A stretch of DNA of 6,525 bases from Parvularculaceae bacterium. Lineage in GTDB: Bacteria > Pseudomonadota > Alphaproteobacteria > Caulobacterales > Parvularculaceae. Positions within the stretch are counted from its first letter, which is position 1, and each line of letters begins with the position of its first letter. This document shows, one piece after another, positions 1 through 6,525 of the stretch. The stretch covers positions 1-6,525 of the forward strand of contig JACADX010000088.1 in assembly GCA_013389125.1 (NCBI GenBank). The letters run 5' to 3'. A program made the position numbers and the translations under genes. Below the pieces are notes generated by a model that was not told the DNA's origin, did no database searches, and saw only the letters and a program-made list of their open reading frames with translations.

Positions 1-699
1 ATCGCCGGCGTCGTCGTCGCCGCGCCGCTCGCGATCACCGCCTATATTGTCTACTGGTTCGTCACTGGCCCGATGAGGAATCTCGACCTCTTCGTGCGCA
101 ACATGCTGCCGGCGGGCGACAGCCGCCTTGAAACCATCACGCACGCGATTCCGGGCTTTGGCGTCCTCGTCGCCATCGCGGCGATTCTGGTTCTCGGCGC
201 CTTCACCAAAAACTTTGTCGGTCGCGCGCTCATCCGCACTGGCGAGAGATTTCTCGACCGGATGCCGGTTATCCGAAACCTGCACCGCTTTTTCAAGAAC
301 GTGTTCGAGACGGCGCTGCAAAAGTCCGCGCGCTCGTTCAAGGAAGTCGGCCTCATTGAGTATCCGCGCAAGGGGCTGTGGGCTTTGGCCTTTGTTATCG
401 GCGAGGCGCAAGGCGAGGTGCGGTACAGGCTGAGCGACAAGGACCTCATGGGCGTCTTTGTGCCGACGGTGCCGAACCCGACGTCGGGGTTCCTAATTTA
501 CGTGCCGCGCGCGGATTTCACGCCGCTTGCAATGTCGATCGAGGACGCCGCTAAAGTCGTCTTCTCGCTTGGTCTCGTTGTTCCGGAGTTTTCCGCGCCC
601 GAGGACGCCGTGAAAAAGCTTGAAAAAATGGCCGAGGAAGCCGCGCAAGAACGCCGAACGCTGCTGTCGCGCTTTGCCGGGCGCAAGACTGACGCTTAA
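1..699 (+). CDS. DUF502 family integral membrane protein (5' end outside window)
   Basis: The gene is already open at base 1 in frame 1, so its start lies upstream; 232 codons plus a TAA stop are visible. An internal ATG at 73 is not the start, because the preceding 24 codons encode a conserved hydrophobic segment. Two membrane segments are seen: visible residues 1-21 (end of the first helix, finishing YIVYWFV) and about 52-70 (FGVLVAIAAILVLGAF). They are followed by the family signature around residues 79-95 (ERFLDRMPVIRNLHRFFKN) and the strongly conserved block VFVPTVPNPTSGFLIYVPR. The soluble C-terminal domain ends in a charged helix (EKMAEEAAQERR). DUF502 proteins are usually a little over 200 residues, so only a short N-terminal piece is missing. 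The family has no firmly established biochemical function; I assign membrane location only. It converges on recG, with 21 bp between stop codons. Family assignment is by recalled motif pattern. Confidence 0.9.
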   Translation: MAGVVVAAPLAITAYIVYWFVTGPMRNLDLFVRNMLPAGDSRLETITHAIPGFGVLVAIAAILVLGAFTKNFVGRALIRTGERFLDRMPVIRNLHRFFKNVFETALQKSARSFKEVGLIEYPRKGLWALAFVIGEAQGEVRYRLSDKDLMGVFVPTVPNPTSGFLIYVPRADFTPLAMSIEDAAKVVFSLGLVVPEFSAPEDAVKKLEKMAEEAAQERRTLLSRFAGRKTDA

Positions 700-720
700 G
701 AATAAGCCGAATTCCGTCGC

Positions 721-2802
721 TCATCCGGCCCTTATGAGTTTCACCGCTTCGTCGCGGCTGAAAAGATAAAGCAGGATACGGAGCGCCTCGCCGCGCGGCG
801 ACCGCAGTTCGGGATCCTTTTCGACAATCAAAGCGGCGTCGTCGCGCGCTGCGAGCAACAGTTCTCCGTGAACGGCGTAATCGGCGAAATGCAGCTTCGG
901 GAATCCCGATTGGGCGGACCCCAGAAAATCGCCCGCGCCGCGAAGGCGCAGGTCTTCTTCGGCGATGCGAAATCCGTCTTGCGTCTCGCGAAGGACCCGA
1001 AGGCGAGCGTCGGCGTTCTCCGAAAGCGGCCCTTTGTAAAGGAGGATGCAGGTCCCGGGCTTGGCGCCGCGCCCAACGCGCCCGCGCAGCTGGTGAAGCT
1101 GCGCAAGGCCGAAACGTTCCGCATGCTCGATCACCATGACGACAGCGTTTGGAGCGTCGACGCCGACCTCGATCACCGTTGTTGCAATCAGCACCAAAAG
1201 CTCGCCGCGATGGAACTTCTCCATGACGGCGTCCTTTTCCGCGGCGGACATCCGTCCATGGACGAGCCCCACAGTCTCGCCGAAAGAGCCGTGGAGGTGG
1301 CGAAATCTTTCGTCGGCGGCGGTCAGCGGCGTCAGTTCCGATTCCTCGACAAGCGGGCAGACCCAGTAGACCTGATCGCGGCGCTGGATAACGCGCGAAA
1401 CCGCGTCGACGACGTCATCGAGCCGTTCGAACGGAATGGCCCGCGTATCGACCGGCTTGCGTCCCGGCGGCTTTTCGCGGATCGCCGTCGCATCCATGTC
1501 GCCGTAGACGGTGAGGGCGAGGGTGCGCGGAATCGGCGTCGCCGTCATGACGAGAAGGTCGGCGCGCCAGCCTTTTGCGGCGAGCGCGGCGCGCTGCTCG
1601 ACGCCGAAGCGATGCTGCTCATCGATGATGACGAGGCCAAGATCGGCGAAGGCGACGTCATCCTGGATGAGCGCATGCGTGCCGATGAGGAATCCAATGT
1701 CGCGGCTCTTGAGACGGTTAAGCTTCTCGCGGCGGGACTGTCCCTTGTCGCGCCCGGTCAATATTTCGATGCGGACGCCGATCTTCTCCGCCAGCGGCGC
1801 CAGCGTCTCCAAATGCTGGCGCGCGAGAATCTCGGTCGGCGCGAGCAGGGCCGTCTGCGCGCCCGCTTCGATGACGGAAAGCGCCGACAAAAATGCGACG
1901 ATCGTCTTGCCGGATCCGACATCGCCCGGGATGAGCCGGACCATGCGGTCGCCGGCGGCGAGATCGGCGTCTATTTCCTGAAGCGCTTCGGATTGCGCTT
2001 TTGTCAGTTTCCACGGCAACGCCGCGATCGCCTTGGCCCGAAGGGCGCCTGGCGGCGCGAAACGCCGGCCGGCGGCCTTCTTCCGCGCGCGGCGGATGAG
2101 CGCCAATGCAAGCTGGTTGGCGAGAAGCTCGTCATAGGCGAGGCGCAGGATGGCCGGCGTTGACGGCGAGAGGTCCGACGACGACTGTGGCGCGTGAGCG
2201 TCGCGGATCGCGTCATTCCATGAGGGGAAGCGGTTCCTTTTCAGCCACGCCTCGTCATGCCACTCCGGAAGTTTCGGCGCACGCGCCAGCGCTTCCCTGA
2301 CGGCCTTGCGCATGACCGAGGGCGGAAGTCCGGCGGTCAGCGGATAGACAGGCTCGAACAGCGGCAGGCCGTCCGCCGCGTCGGGATCGACAATATGATC
2401 CGGGTGCGCCATTTGGCGCGAGCCGCCGTAATCGTCAACGCGGCCCGAGATGATCCGGCGCGCCCCTTCCGGCAGGGCCCTCGCGAGATAGTCGGAGCGA
2501 GCGTGGAAGAAAACGAGCGTGATGAAGCCGGTTTCGTCCGAACAGATGACCTTGTAGGGGAGGCGCTTGATCGCCGGCGGGTGATGCTTGTCGACGCGGA
2601 CATCGATCGTCGCCAAGGATCCCGCCTCAATGTCGGCGATTTTCGGTCGCCGGCTTCGGTCGATGACGCCGTGTGGGCGCGTGAACAGCAGATCAATGAC
2701 GCGAGGACCAGCCGTTTTCGTCACGAGGGCGGCAAGGCGCGGACCGACGCCTTTGAGCGACGTGACGTCGGCGAAGAGGGGGTTGAGGATGGACGGCCGC
2801 AT
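721..2802 (-). CDS. recG: ATP-dependent DNA helicase RecG
   Basis: RecG is a cytoplasmic superfamily 2 double-strand DNA translocase that remodels stalled forks, D-loops and Holliday junctions. The product is 693 residues, normal for the family. In order: an N-terminal helix-hairpin-like motif (LKGVGPRLAALV, residues 16-27); the OB-fold wedge domain (about 60-150); Walker A GDVGSGKT (293-300); motif Ia APTEILARQH (321-330); the DEQH box (394-397); TATPIPRT (420-427); motif VI QLRGRVGR (571-578); and the TRG segment EEDLRLRGAGDFLG (615-628). All catalytic motifs are intact. I chose the ATG at 2802-2800 because family homology starts there (MRPSILNPLF). The frame stays open for 78 more codons upstream to 3036, but that part is antisense to sdhE and looks like noise. 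A weak GGAAG lies 11 nt upstream, overlapping a possible -10 element. It is transcribed divergently from sdhE and converges on the DUF502 gene. Confidence 0.97.
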   Translation of the reverse strand: MRPSILNPLFADVTSLKGVGPRLAALVTKTAGPRVIDLLFTRPHGVIDRSRRPKIADIEAGSLATIDVRVDKHHPPAIKRLPYKVICSDETGFITLVFFHARSDYLARALPEGARRIISGRVDDYGGSRQMAHPDHIVDPDAADGLPLFEPVYPLTAGLPPSVMRKAVREALARAPKLPEWHDEAWLKRNRFPSWNDAIRDAHAPQSSSDLSPSTPAILRLAYDELLANQLALALIRRARKKAAGRRFAPPGALRAKAIAALPWKLTKAQSEALQEIDADLAAGDRMVRLIPGDVGSGKTIVAFLSALSVIEAGAQTALLAPTEILARQHLETLAPLAEKIGVRIEILTGRDKGQSRREKLNRLKSRDIGFLIGTHALIQDDVAFADLGLVIIDEQHRFGVEQRAALAAKGWRADLLVMTATPIPRTLALTVYGDMDATAIREKPPGRKPVDTRAIPFERLDDVVDAVSRVIQRRDQVYWVCPLVEESELTPLTAADERFRHLHGSFGETVGLVHGRMSAAEKDAVMEKFHRGELLVLIATTVIEVGVDAPNAVVMVIEHAERFGLAQLHQLRGRVGRGAKPGTCILLYKGPLSENADARLRVLRETQDGFRIAEEDLRLRGAGDFLGSAQSGFPKLHFADYAVHGELLLAARDDAALIVEKDPELRSPRGEALRILLYLFSRDEAVKLIRAG

Positions 2803-2808
2803 GACGCG

Positions 2809-2837
2809 TTTATCTTCCGGTTTTGAGGGTTTGTCTA
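2809..2837 (-). promoter_or_regulatory. Candidate sigma-70-type promoter for recG
   Basis: Reading the minus strand, TAGACA (2837-2832; 5 of 6 matches to TTGACA) is followed after exactly 17 nt by GATAAA (2814-2809; 4 of 6 to TATAAT). The -10 ends only 6 nt before the recG ATG, so a start 7 nt downstream would fall on the A of the start codon (2802) and give a leaderless mRNA. The match and spacing are seen directly. Activity is inferred, and a chance match in 63 bp is possible. Confidence 0.4.
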
Positions 2838-2865
2838 AACGCCGGCGTGCGCGGTAAGAAGCGTG

Positions 2866-3147
2866 ATGAACTCTGCGCAGCTTGACGTGCGTCGCCGGAA
2901 ACTTCTGCACCGCGCCCGCTATCGCGGCTTTAAGGAAGCTGACTTCCTTATCGGCGGCTTCGCCGAGAGCGCGCTTGCCTCGATGGACGAACGGGAGCTG
3001 GACGCCTTTGAGGCGCTTATCGGCGAGAGCGATCATGACATTTGCGCCTGGATTGTCGGCGGCGACGAACCGCCCGCCTGGATCGACAGGGCGCTTATCG
3101 CGAGGCTGCGCGCGTTCGACGCCGCGGCGGCTTTAAAGAAGCGATGA
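2866..3147 (+). CDS. sdhE: FAD assembly factor SdhE (succinate dehydrogenase assembly factor 2, CptB/DUF339 family)
   Basis: This encodes a small soluble protein of 93 residues, typical for the family. SdhE promotes covalent attachment of FAD to the flavoprotein subunit SdhA of succinate dehydrogenase (complex II), and in some bacteria of fumarate reductase. The diagnostic RGxxE motif is present as RGFKE (residues 20-24), preceded by the basic helix LDVRRRKLLHRARY and followed by a helical stretch (FLIGGFAESALASMDERELD). The conserved tail motifs LIGESDHDICAWIVGG and a closing LRAF are also seen. I chose the ATG at 2866 because an AGAAG Shine-Dalgarno-like motif (2857-2861) lies 4 nt upstream. 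A GTG immediately before it (2863) would add one residue but sits only 1 nt from that motif. The gene is divergent from recG, and its transcript should end at the terminator at 3198-3231. A clear promoter of its own was not recognised. The sdh structural genes are not in the window. Confidence 0.92.
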   Translation: MNSAQLDVRRRKLLHRARYRGFKEADFLIGGFAESALASMDERELDAFEALIGESDHDICAWIVGGDEPPAWIDRALIARLRAFDAAAALKKR

Positions 3148-3197
3148 GGCTTGCGCGCGGCCGCGTCGGCGAGTAGCACCGCATCAAATCCATATGA

Positions 3198-3231
3198 ACG
3201 CCGCCGTCGAATCTGACGGCGGCGTGTTTTT
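3198..3231 (+). terminator. Strong intrinsic (Rho-independent) terminator after sdhE
   Basis: An 11-bp perfect inverted repeat (3198-3208 ACGCCGCCGTC with 3215-3225 GACGGCGGCGT) encloses a 6-nt loop, GAATCT. It is followed by G and five Ts (3227-3231). The stem is very GC-rich and nearly all G-C pairs. No T-run follows it on the minus strand, so it acts on plus-strand transcription only. It lies 50 bp after the sdhE stop and ends 25 bp before the mfd ATG, so it either insulates mfd from sdhE or acts as an attenuator in the mfd leader. Confidence 0.88.
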
Positions 3232-3241
3232 CCATGGGCGA

Positions 3242-3247
3242 AGAGGA
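3242..3247 (+). promoter_or_regulatory. Ribosome binding site of mfd
   Basis: AGAGGA, 9 nt before the ATG at 3257, is the best Shine-Dalgarno match in the spacer and decides the mfd start. An in-frame ATG at 3194, 21 codons upstream, has no comparable motif. An out-of-frame ATG at 3234 also lacks one. Confidence 0.75.
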
Positions 3248-3256
3248 ACTCCTGTC

Positions 3257-6200
3257 ATGTCGTTGTCGTCCGGCGTTGCGAAGATCGGCGGTCATGAGGC
3301 ATGGAAAAGCGATGCGAGCTTTCCCGTCTATGACGCGCCGGAGGGCGCAGATGCGATGGCGGTCGCGGAAGCGGCGGCGGCGCGGGGCGATCTTGTCGTT
3401 TACATCGCGCGCGACGCGGCGCGCGCCGCTGACATGGCGCCGGCTCTAGGGTTCTTCGCGCCGGACATTCCATTGATCGAGTTCCCTGCCTGGGATTGTC
3501 TTCCCTATGACCGCGTGTCGCCATCGGCGCCGATTCTCGCTGCGCGCATGGCGGCGATGTCGCTGCTTGCCGGGCGGAGCGGCGCAAGGCCCTTAATCGT
3601 CGTTACGACGGTTAGCGCCGCAACCCAAAGGACGCCGCCGCGAAGCCTTGTCGAGGCGTCCGTCTTCACCGCCGCTCCCGGTGAAGTCGTGGGGACGGAA
3701 AGGCTTCTTTCCTACCTTGTCGCCAACGGCTATTCGCGCGCGTCAACCGTGCGCGAGGCGGGCGAATTCGCCGTCCGCGGCGGGCTTGTCGACCTTTTTC
3801 CGCCGGGCGCTGACGAACCGCTGCGGCTCGACTTCTTCGGCGACAGCCTCGAATCGATTCGCGCGTTTGATCCGGCGACGCAGCTGACGACGCGCCAGCT
3901 TGCCGAAATGCGCCTCGCCGCCGCCACCGAAGCGCTGCAGACGGAGGACACGATCGCGCGCTTTCGTGCGAATTTCCGCGGCCTGTTCGGCGCCGCGAGC
4001 GACGATCCCGTCTACGAGGCGGTCAGCGAAGGCCGAAAGCACGCCGGCATGGAGCATTGGCTGCCGCTCTTTTACGAGCATGTCGGCGTGTTTTTCGATT
4101 ACATTGAGGGCGCGCTCATTTTCATCGAGCATCTTGCGGACGAAGCCGCCGCGGACCGATTTGCGGCGATCGCAGATTATTACGCCGCGCGCGCTGAGGA
4201 CCTTTCGACGCCCCGCGCAAGGAACTCCGAATTCGCGGCGCCGGCCTATCGTCCCTTGAAACCCGACGCGCTTTATCTCACCGCGGAGGAATGGGCTGAA
4301 CATCTTAGCCGCGCGCCATTGCGGCGCCTCACGCCCTTTGCCGCCCCGCTTGCCGGAGAGGGCGGTCTCGGTCGGACGTTCTCGTTCGGCGCGAAGACAG
4401 GAAGAACCTTCGCCGCGGAGCGAGCCGCCGAAAAAGTCAATGTCTTCGACGCCGTTCGCGGGCACATCGACGATCTCCGGCGCGCGGGAAAGCGCGTCTT
4501 CATCGCTTGCTGGACCGAAGGGTCTGCCGATCGGATGCGCGCCGTGCTCGCGGAACACGGACTAGACGGACTTGAGCACTTCGAAAGCTGGCGTGCGGCG
4601 CAATCGTCCGGCGCCGCGGTCGCGACGATCCGCCTTGGCCTCGAATCCGGATTTACGACGAACGGCGCCGCCTTCATATCCGAACAGGACATTCTCGGCG
4701 ACCGCCTCGTGCGTCGGGGGCGACGAAAGCGGGCGGAGAATTTTCTCACCGAGGCGTCGAGCCTTTCCGTCGGCGACCTCGTCGTTCATGTCGATCACGG
4801 CGTCGCGCGCTACGCGGGTCTTAAAACCCTCGACGTCGCCGGCGCGCCGCATGACTGCCTGCAGCTCGAATACGCCGGCGGCGACAAGCTGTTTCTACCG
4901 GTTGAAAACATCGATCTGCTGTCGCGCTTCGGTTCGGACGACCCGAACGCCGCGCTCGATCGGCTCGGCGGGCAGAGCTGGCAGAGCCGGAAGGCGCGCA
5001 TTCGCGCGCGGGTCAGGATGATGGCGGAGCAGCTGATCGCCATCGCCGCAAAACGCGAAATGAAAGCGACGGATTCGATTGCCGCTCCGGACGGCGTTTA
5101 TGACGAGTTCTGCGCGCGCTTTCCCTACGCCGAGACTGAAGACCAGGAAAACGCGATCGCCGACGTCATGGAGGATCTCGCTCGCGGCCGGCCGATGGAT
5201 CGTCTCATCTGCGGCGATGTCGGATTCGGAAAAACGGAAGTCGCCCTCCGGGCGGCGTTCGTGGTCGCAATGACGGGCCGCCAAGTTGCAATGATCGCGC
5301 CGACGACATTGCTGGCGCGCCAGCATCTCAAGAACTTTACGGAACGATTCAAAGGATTCCCGCTGCGGATCGCGGGACTTTCCCGCCTCATTTCCGCAGC
5401 GGACGCGGCGAAGGCGAAGGCCGGGATCCAGGACGGCACGGTCGACATCGCCGTCGGCACGCATGCGCTCCTTTCAAAACAGGTCGCCTTCAAGGACCTC
5501 GGCTTGGTGATCGTCGATGAGGAGCAGCATTTCGGCGTCAAGCACAAGGAACGCCTCAAGGAATTCCGCGCCGACACGCATGTGCTGACGCTGACGGCGA
5601 CGCCGATACCGAGAACCCTGCAGTTGGCGATGAGTGGGATTCGCGATCTGTCGCTCATCGCGACGCCGCCGATCGACCGCCTTGCGGTGCGGACAAGCGT
5701 CGGCCCCTTCGATCCCGTCATCGCGCGCGAGATGATCCTGCGCGAACATTATCGCGGCGGGCAGAGTTTCTATGTCGCGCCCCGTATCGCCGATCTCGAC
5801 GGCGTCGCGGAATTTCTGACCGAATCCGTTCCGGAGGTCCGCTACAAGATCGCGCACGGACAGATGCCGGGCGGCGAGCTTGAGGACATCATGAACGCTT
5901 TCTATGATGGCAAGTTCGACGTCCTCGTGTCGACGTCAATCGTCGAATCCGGCCTCGACATCCCGACGGCGAACACCCTTATTGTTCATCATGCGGACCG
6001 CTTCGGCCTGGCGCAGCTCTATCAGCTCCGCGGGAGGGTGGGGCGAGCGAAGCTTCGGGCCTACGCTTACCTGACGACTTCGCCCCGGAAGTCGTTGACC
6101 GCGGCCGCGGAGCGAAGGCTCAAGGTCATGCAGTCGCTCGACACGCTCGGCGCCGGCTTCACGCTCGCCTCGCACGATCTCGACATCCGGGGCGCCGGCA

Positions 6201-6525
6201 ATCTCCTCGGCGAGGAGCAGTCCGGACAGGTAAAGGAAGTCGGCGTCGAGCTTTATCAGCACATGCTTGAGGAGGCGGTCGCCGAACTCAGGGAAGGCGG
6301 CGCGGACGACGCTGGACAGTGGTCGCCGCAGATCAATATCGGCATCGCAGTGTTGATTCCCGAAGATTATGTCGCGGACCTCAACGTCCGGATGGGACTT
6401 TATCGGCGCCTCGGCGACCTCCGCGAACAAAAGGACATCCAGGCCTTCGCGGCCGAACTCGTCGACCGTTTCGGCGCTCTGCCGAAGGAAGTCGAACAAC
6501 TTCTCCAGATCGTCGAGATCAAGGA
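3257..6525 (+). CDS. mfd: Transcription-repair coupling factor Mfd (3' end outside window)
   Basis: Mfd is an ATP-driven DNA translocase that pushes RNA polymerase off lesions and hands the site to UvrA. The frame is open from 3257 to the window edge, giving 1089 codons of a protein usually near 1150-1180 residues, so roughly 60-90 residues are missing. In order: a UvrB-like N-terminal module with FPAWDCLPYDRVSP (76-89) and VRGGLVDLFPPG (from about 173), the linker QDILGDRLVRRGRRKR, the Tudor/CarD-like RNA-polymerase interaction domain (about 503-565, VGDLVVHVDHG), then the RecG-like motor. Motor motifs are Walker A GDVGFGKT (653-660), DEEQH (754-758), TATPIPRT (780-787) and QLRGRVGR (923-930). 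The TRG motif follows (SHDLDIRGAGNLLG, 972-985), and then the start of the C-terminal D7 domain that masks UvrA binding. No frameshift or missing catalytic residue was seen. Start chosen from the ribosome binding site at 3242-3247. It follows sdhE on the same strand, behind a terminator. Confidence 0.97.
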   Translation, partial: MSLSSGVAKIGGHEAWKSDASFPVYDAPEGADAMAVAEAAAARGDLVVYIARDAARAADMAPALGFFAPDIPLIEFPAWDCLPYDRVSPSAPILAARMAAMSLLAGRSGARPLIVVTTVSAATQRTPPRSLVEASVFTAAPGEVVGTERLLSYLVANGYSRASTVREAGEFAVRGGLVDLFPPGADEPLRLDFFGDSLESIRAFDPATQLTTRQLAEMRLAAATEALQTEDTIARFRANFRGLFGAASDDPVYEAVSEGRKHAGMEHWLPLFYEHVGVFFDYIEGALIFIEHLADEAAADRFAAIADYYAARAEDLSTPRARNSEFAAPAYRPLKPDALYLTAEEWAEHLSRAPLRRLTPFAAPLAGEGGLGRTFSFGAKTGRTFAAERAAEKVNVFDAVRGHIDDLRRAGKRVFIACWTEGSADRMRAVLAEHGLDGLEHFESWRAAQSSGAAVATIRLGLESGFTTNGAAFISEQDILGDRLVRRGRRKRAENFLTEASSLSVGDLVVHVDHGVARYAGLKTLDVAGAPHDCLQLEYAGGDKLFLPVENIDLLSRFGSDDPNAALDRLGGQSWQSRKARIRARVRMMAEQLIAIAAKREMKATDSIAAPDGVYDEFCARFPYAETEDQENAIADVMEDLARGRPMDRLICGDVGFGKTEVALRAAFVVAMTGRQVAMIAPTTLLARQHLKNFTERFKGFPLRIAGLSRLISAADAAKAKAGIQDGTVDIAVGTHALLSKQVAFKDLGLVIVDEEQHFGVKHKERLKEFRADTHVLTLTATPIPRTLQLAMSGIRDLSLIATPPIDRLAVRTSVGPFDPVIAREMILREHYRGGQSFYVAPRIADLDGVAEFLTESVPEVRYKIAHGQMPGGELEDIMNAFYDGKFDVLVSTSIVESGLDIPTANTLIVHHADRFGLAQLYQLRGRVGRAKLRAYAYLTTSPRKSLTAAAERRLKVMQSLDTLGAGFTLASHDLDIRGAGNLLGEEQSGQVKEVGVELYQHMLEEAVAELREGGADDAGQWSPQINIGIAVLIPEDYVADLNVRMGLYRRLGDLREQKDIQAFAAELVDRFGALPKEVEQLLQIVEIK

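Noticed and set aside
694..707. Small hairpin GCTTA-AGAA-TAAGC at the DUF502/recG convergent junction as a terminator
   Set aside because: The stem is only 5 bp, AT-containing, and lacks a T-tract on either strand. It is too weak to call, so no terminator is assigned to the 21-bp gap.
868..2163. 431-codon open frame on the + strand, antisense to recG
   Set aside because: It is fully inside recG, has no recognisable domain, and is rich in R, D, A and G, as expected from the reverse complement of GC-biased codons. RecG on the other strand has complete family motifs.
3156..3165. 10-bp palindrome CGCGGCCGCG in the sdhE-mfd spacer as an operator
   Set aside because: Short GC palindromes are common in DNA this GC-rich. 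There is no loop, repeat partner or promoter positioned around it.
2803..3256. SOS (LexA) boxes for recG or mfd of the alphaproteobacterial GTTC-N7-GTTC / GAAC-N7-GAAC type
   Set aside because: I looked in both intergenic regions. Isolated GAAC tetramers occur (for example 3196-3199 and 3246-3249), but none has a partner at the required spacing.
3234..3449. 71-codon frame starting at an ATG just after the terminator T-tract and overlapping the mfd start out of frame
   Set aside because: There is no Shine-Dalgarno upstream, its product is mostly arginine and serine without motifs, and it is a frame shadow of mfd.
3743..4558. 271-codon minus-strand frame inside mfd
   Set aside because: It overlaps the UvrB-like region of mfd, lacks motifs and has the same shadow composition. 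The plus-strand frame is continuous and conserved here.
4895..5464. 189-codon minus-strand frame inside mfd that resembles the antisense frame inside recG (both contain a piece like LQMLAR / LEMLAR followed by arginine-rich residues)
   Set aside because: The resemblance comes from reading helicase motif Ia (PTxLLARQHL in Mfd, PTEILARQHL in RecG) in antisense in both genes. It is a shadow of true RecG-Mfd homology, not a new family.

Overview
The window reads as a chromosomal housekeeping stretch from a GC-rich alphaproteobacterium, probably of the Hyphomicrobiales (Rhizobiales) type. This rests on GC-rich codon choice, an alphaproteobacterial-type SdhE, and the gene order DUF502 gene, recG, sdhE, mfd, which I recall from that class. 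The genus cannot be fixed from the sequence alone. Nothing suggests a mobile element, phage, CRISPR array or RNA gene.

Layout: the 3' part of a DUF502 membrane-protein gene on the + strand (1-699) converges, across a 21-bp gap, on recG on the - strand (721-2802). A 63-bp divergent region (2803-2865) separates recG from sdhE (+, 2866-3147). A 109-bp spacer (3148-3256) carrying a strong intrinsic terminator leads into mfd (+, from 3257), which stays open to the window edge. Coding density is very high, and no gene-free stretch exceeds about 110 bp.

Function: RecG and Mfd are related superfamily 2 DNA translocases that share a helicase core followed by a TRG module. RecG remodels stalled replication forks and recombination intermediates. 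Mfd removes stalled RNA polymerase and recruits nucleotide-excision repair. Between them lies sdhE, a flavinylation factor for succinate dehydrogenase with no obvious tie to repair. The DUF502 protein is an integral membrane protein of unknown role.

I found no undescribed biological system. The points most worth a second look are regulatory. A near-perfect terminator sits only 25 bp before the mfd start codon, leaving no room for a downstream promoter. A good promoter match sits so close to recG that its transcript would be leaderless. Many long open frames lie antisense to recG and mfd, but they are codon-bias shadows.
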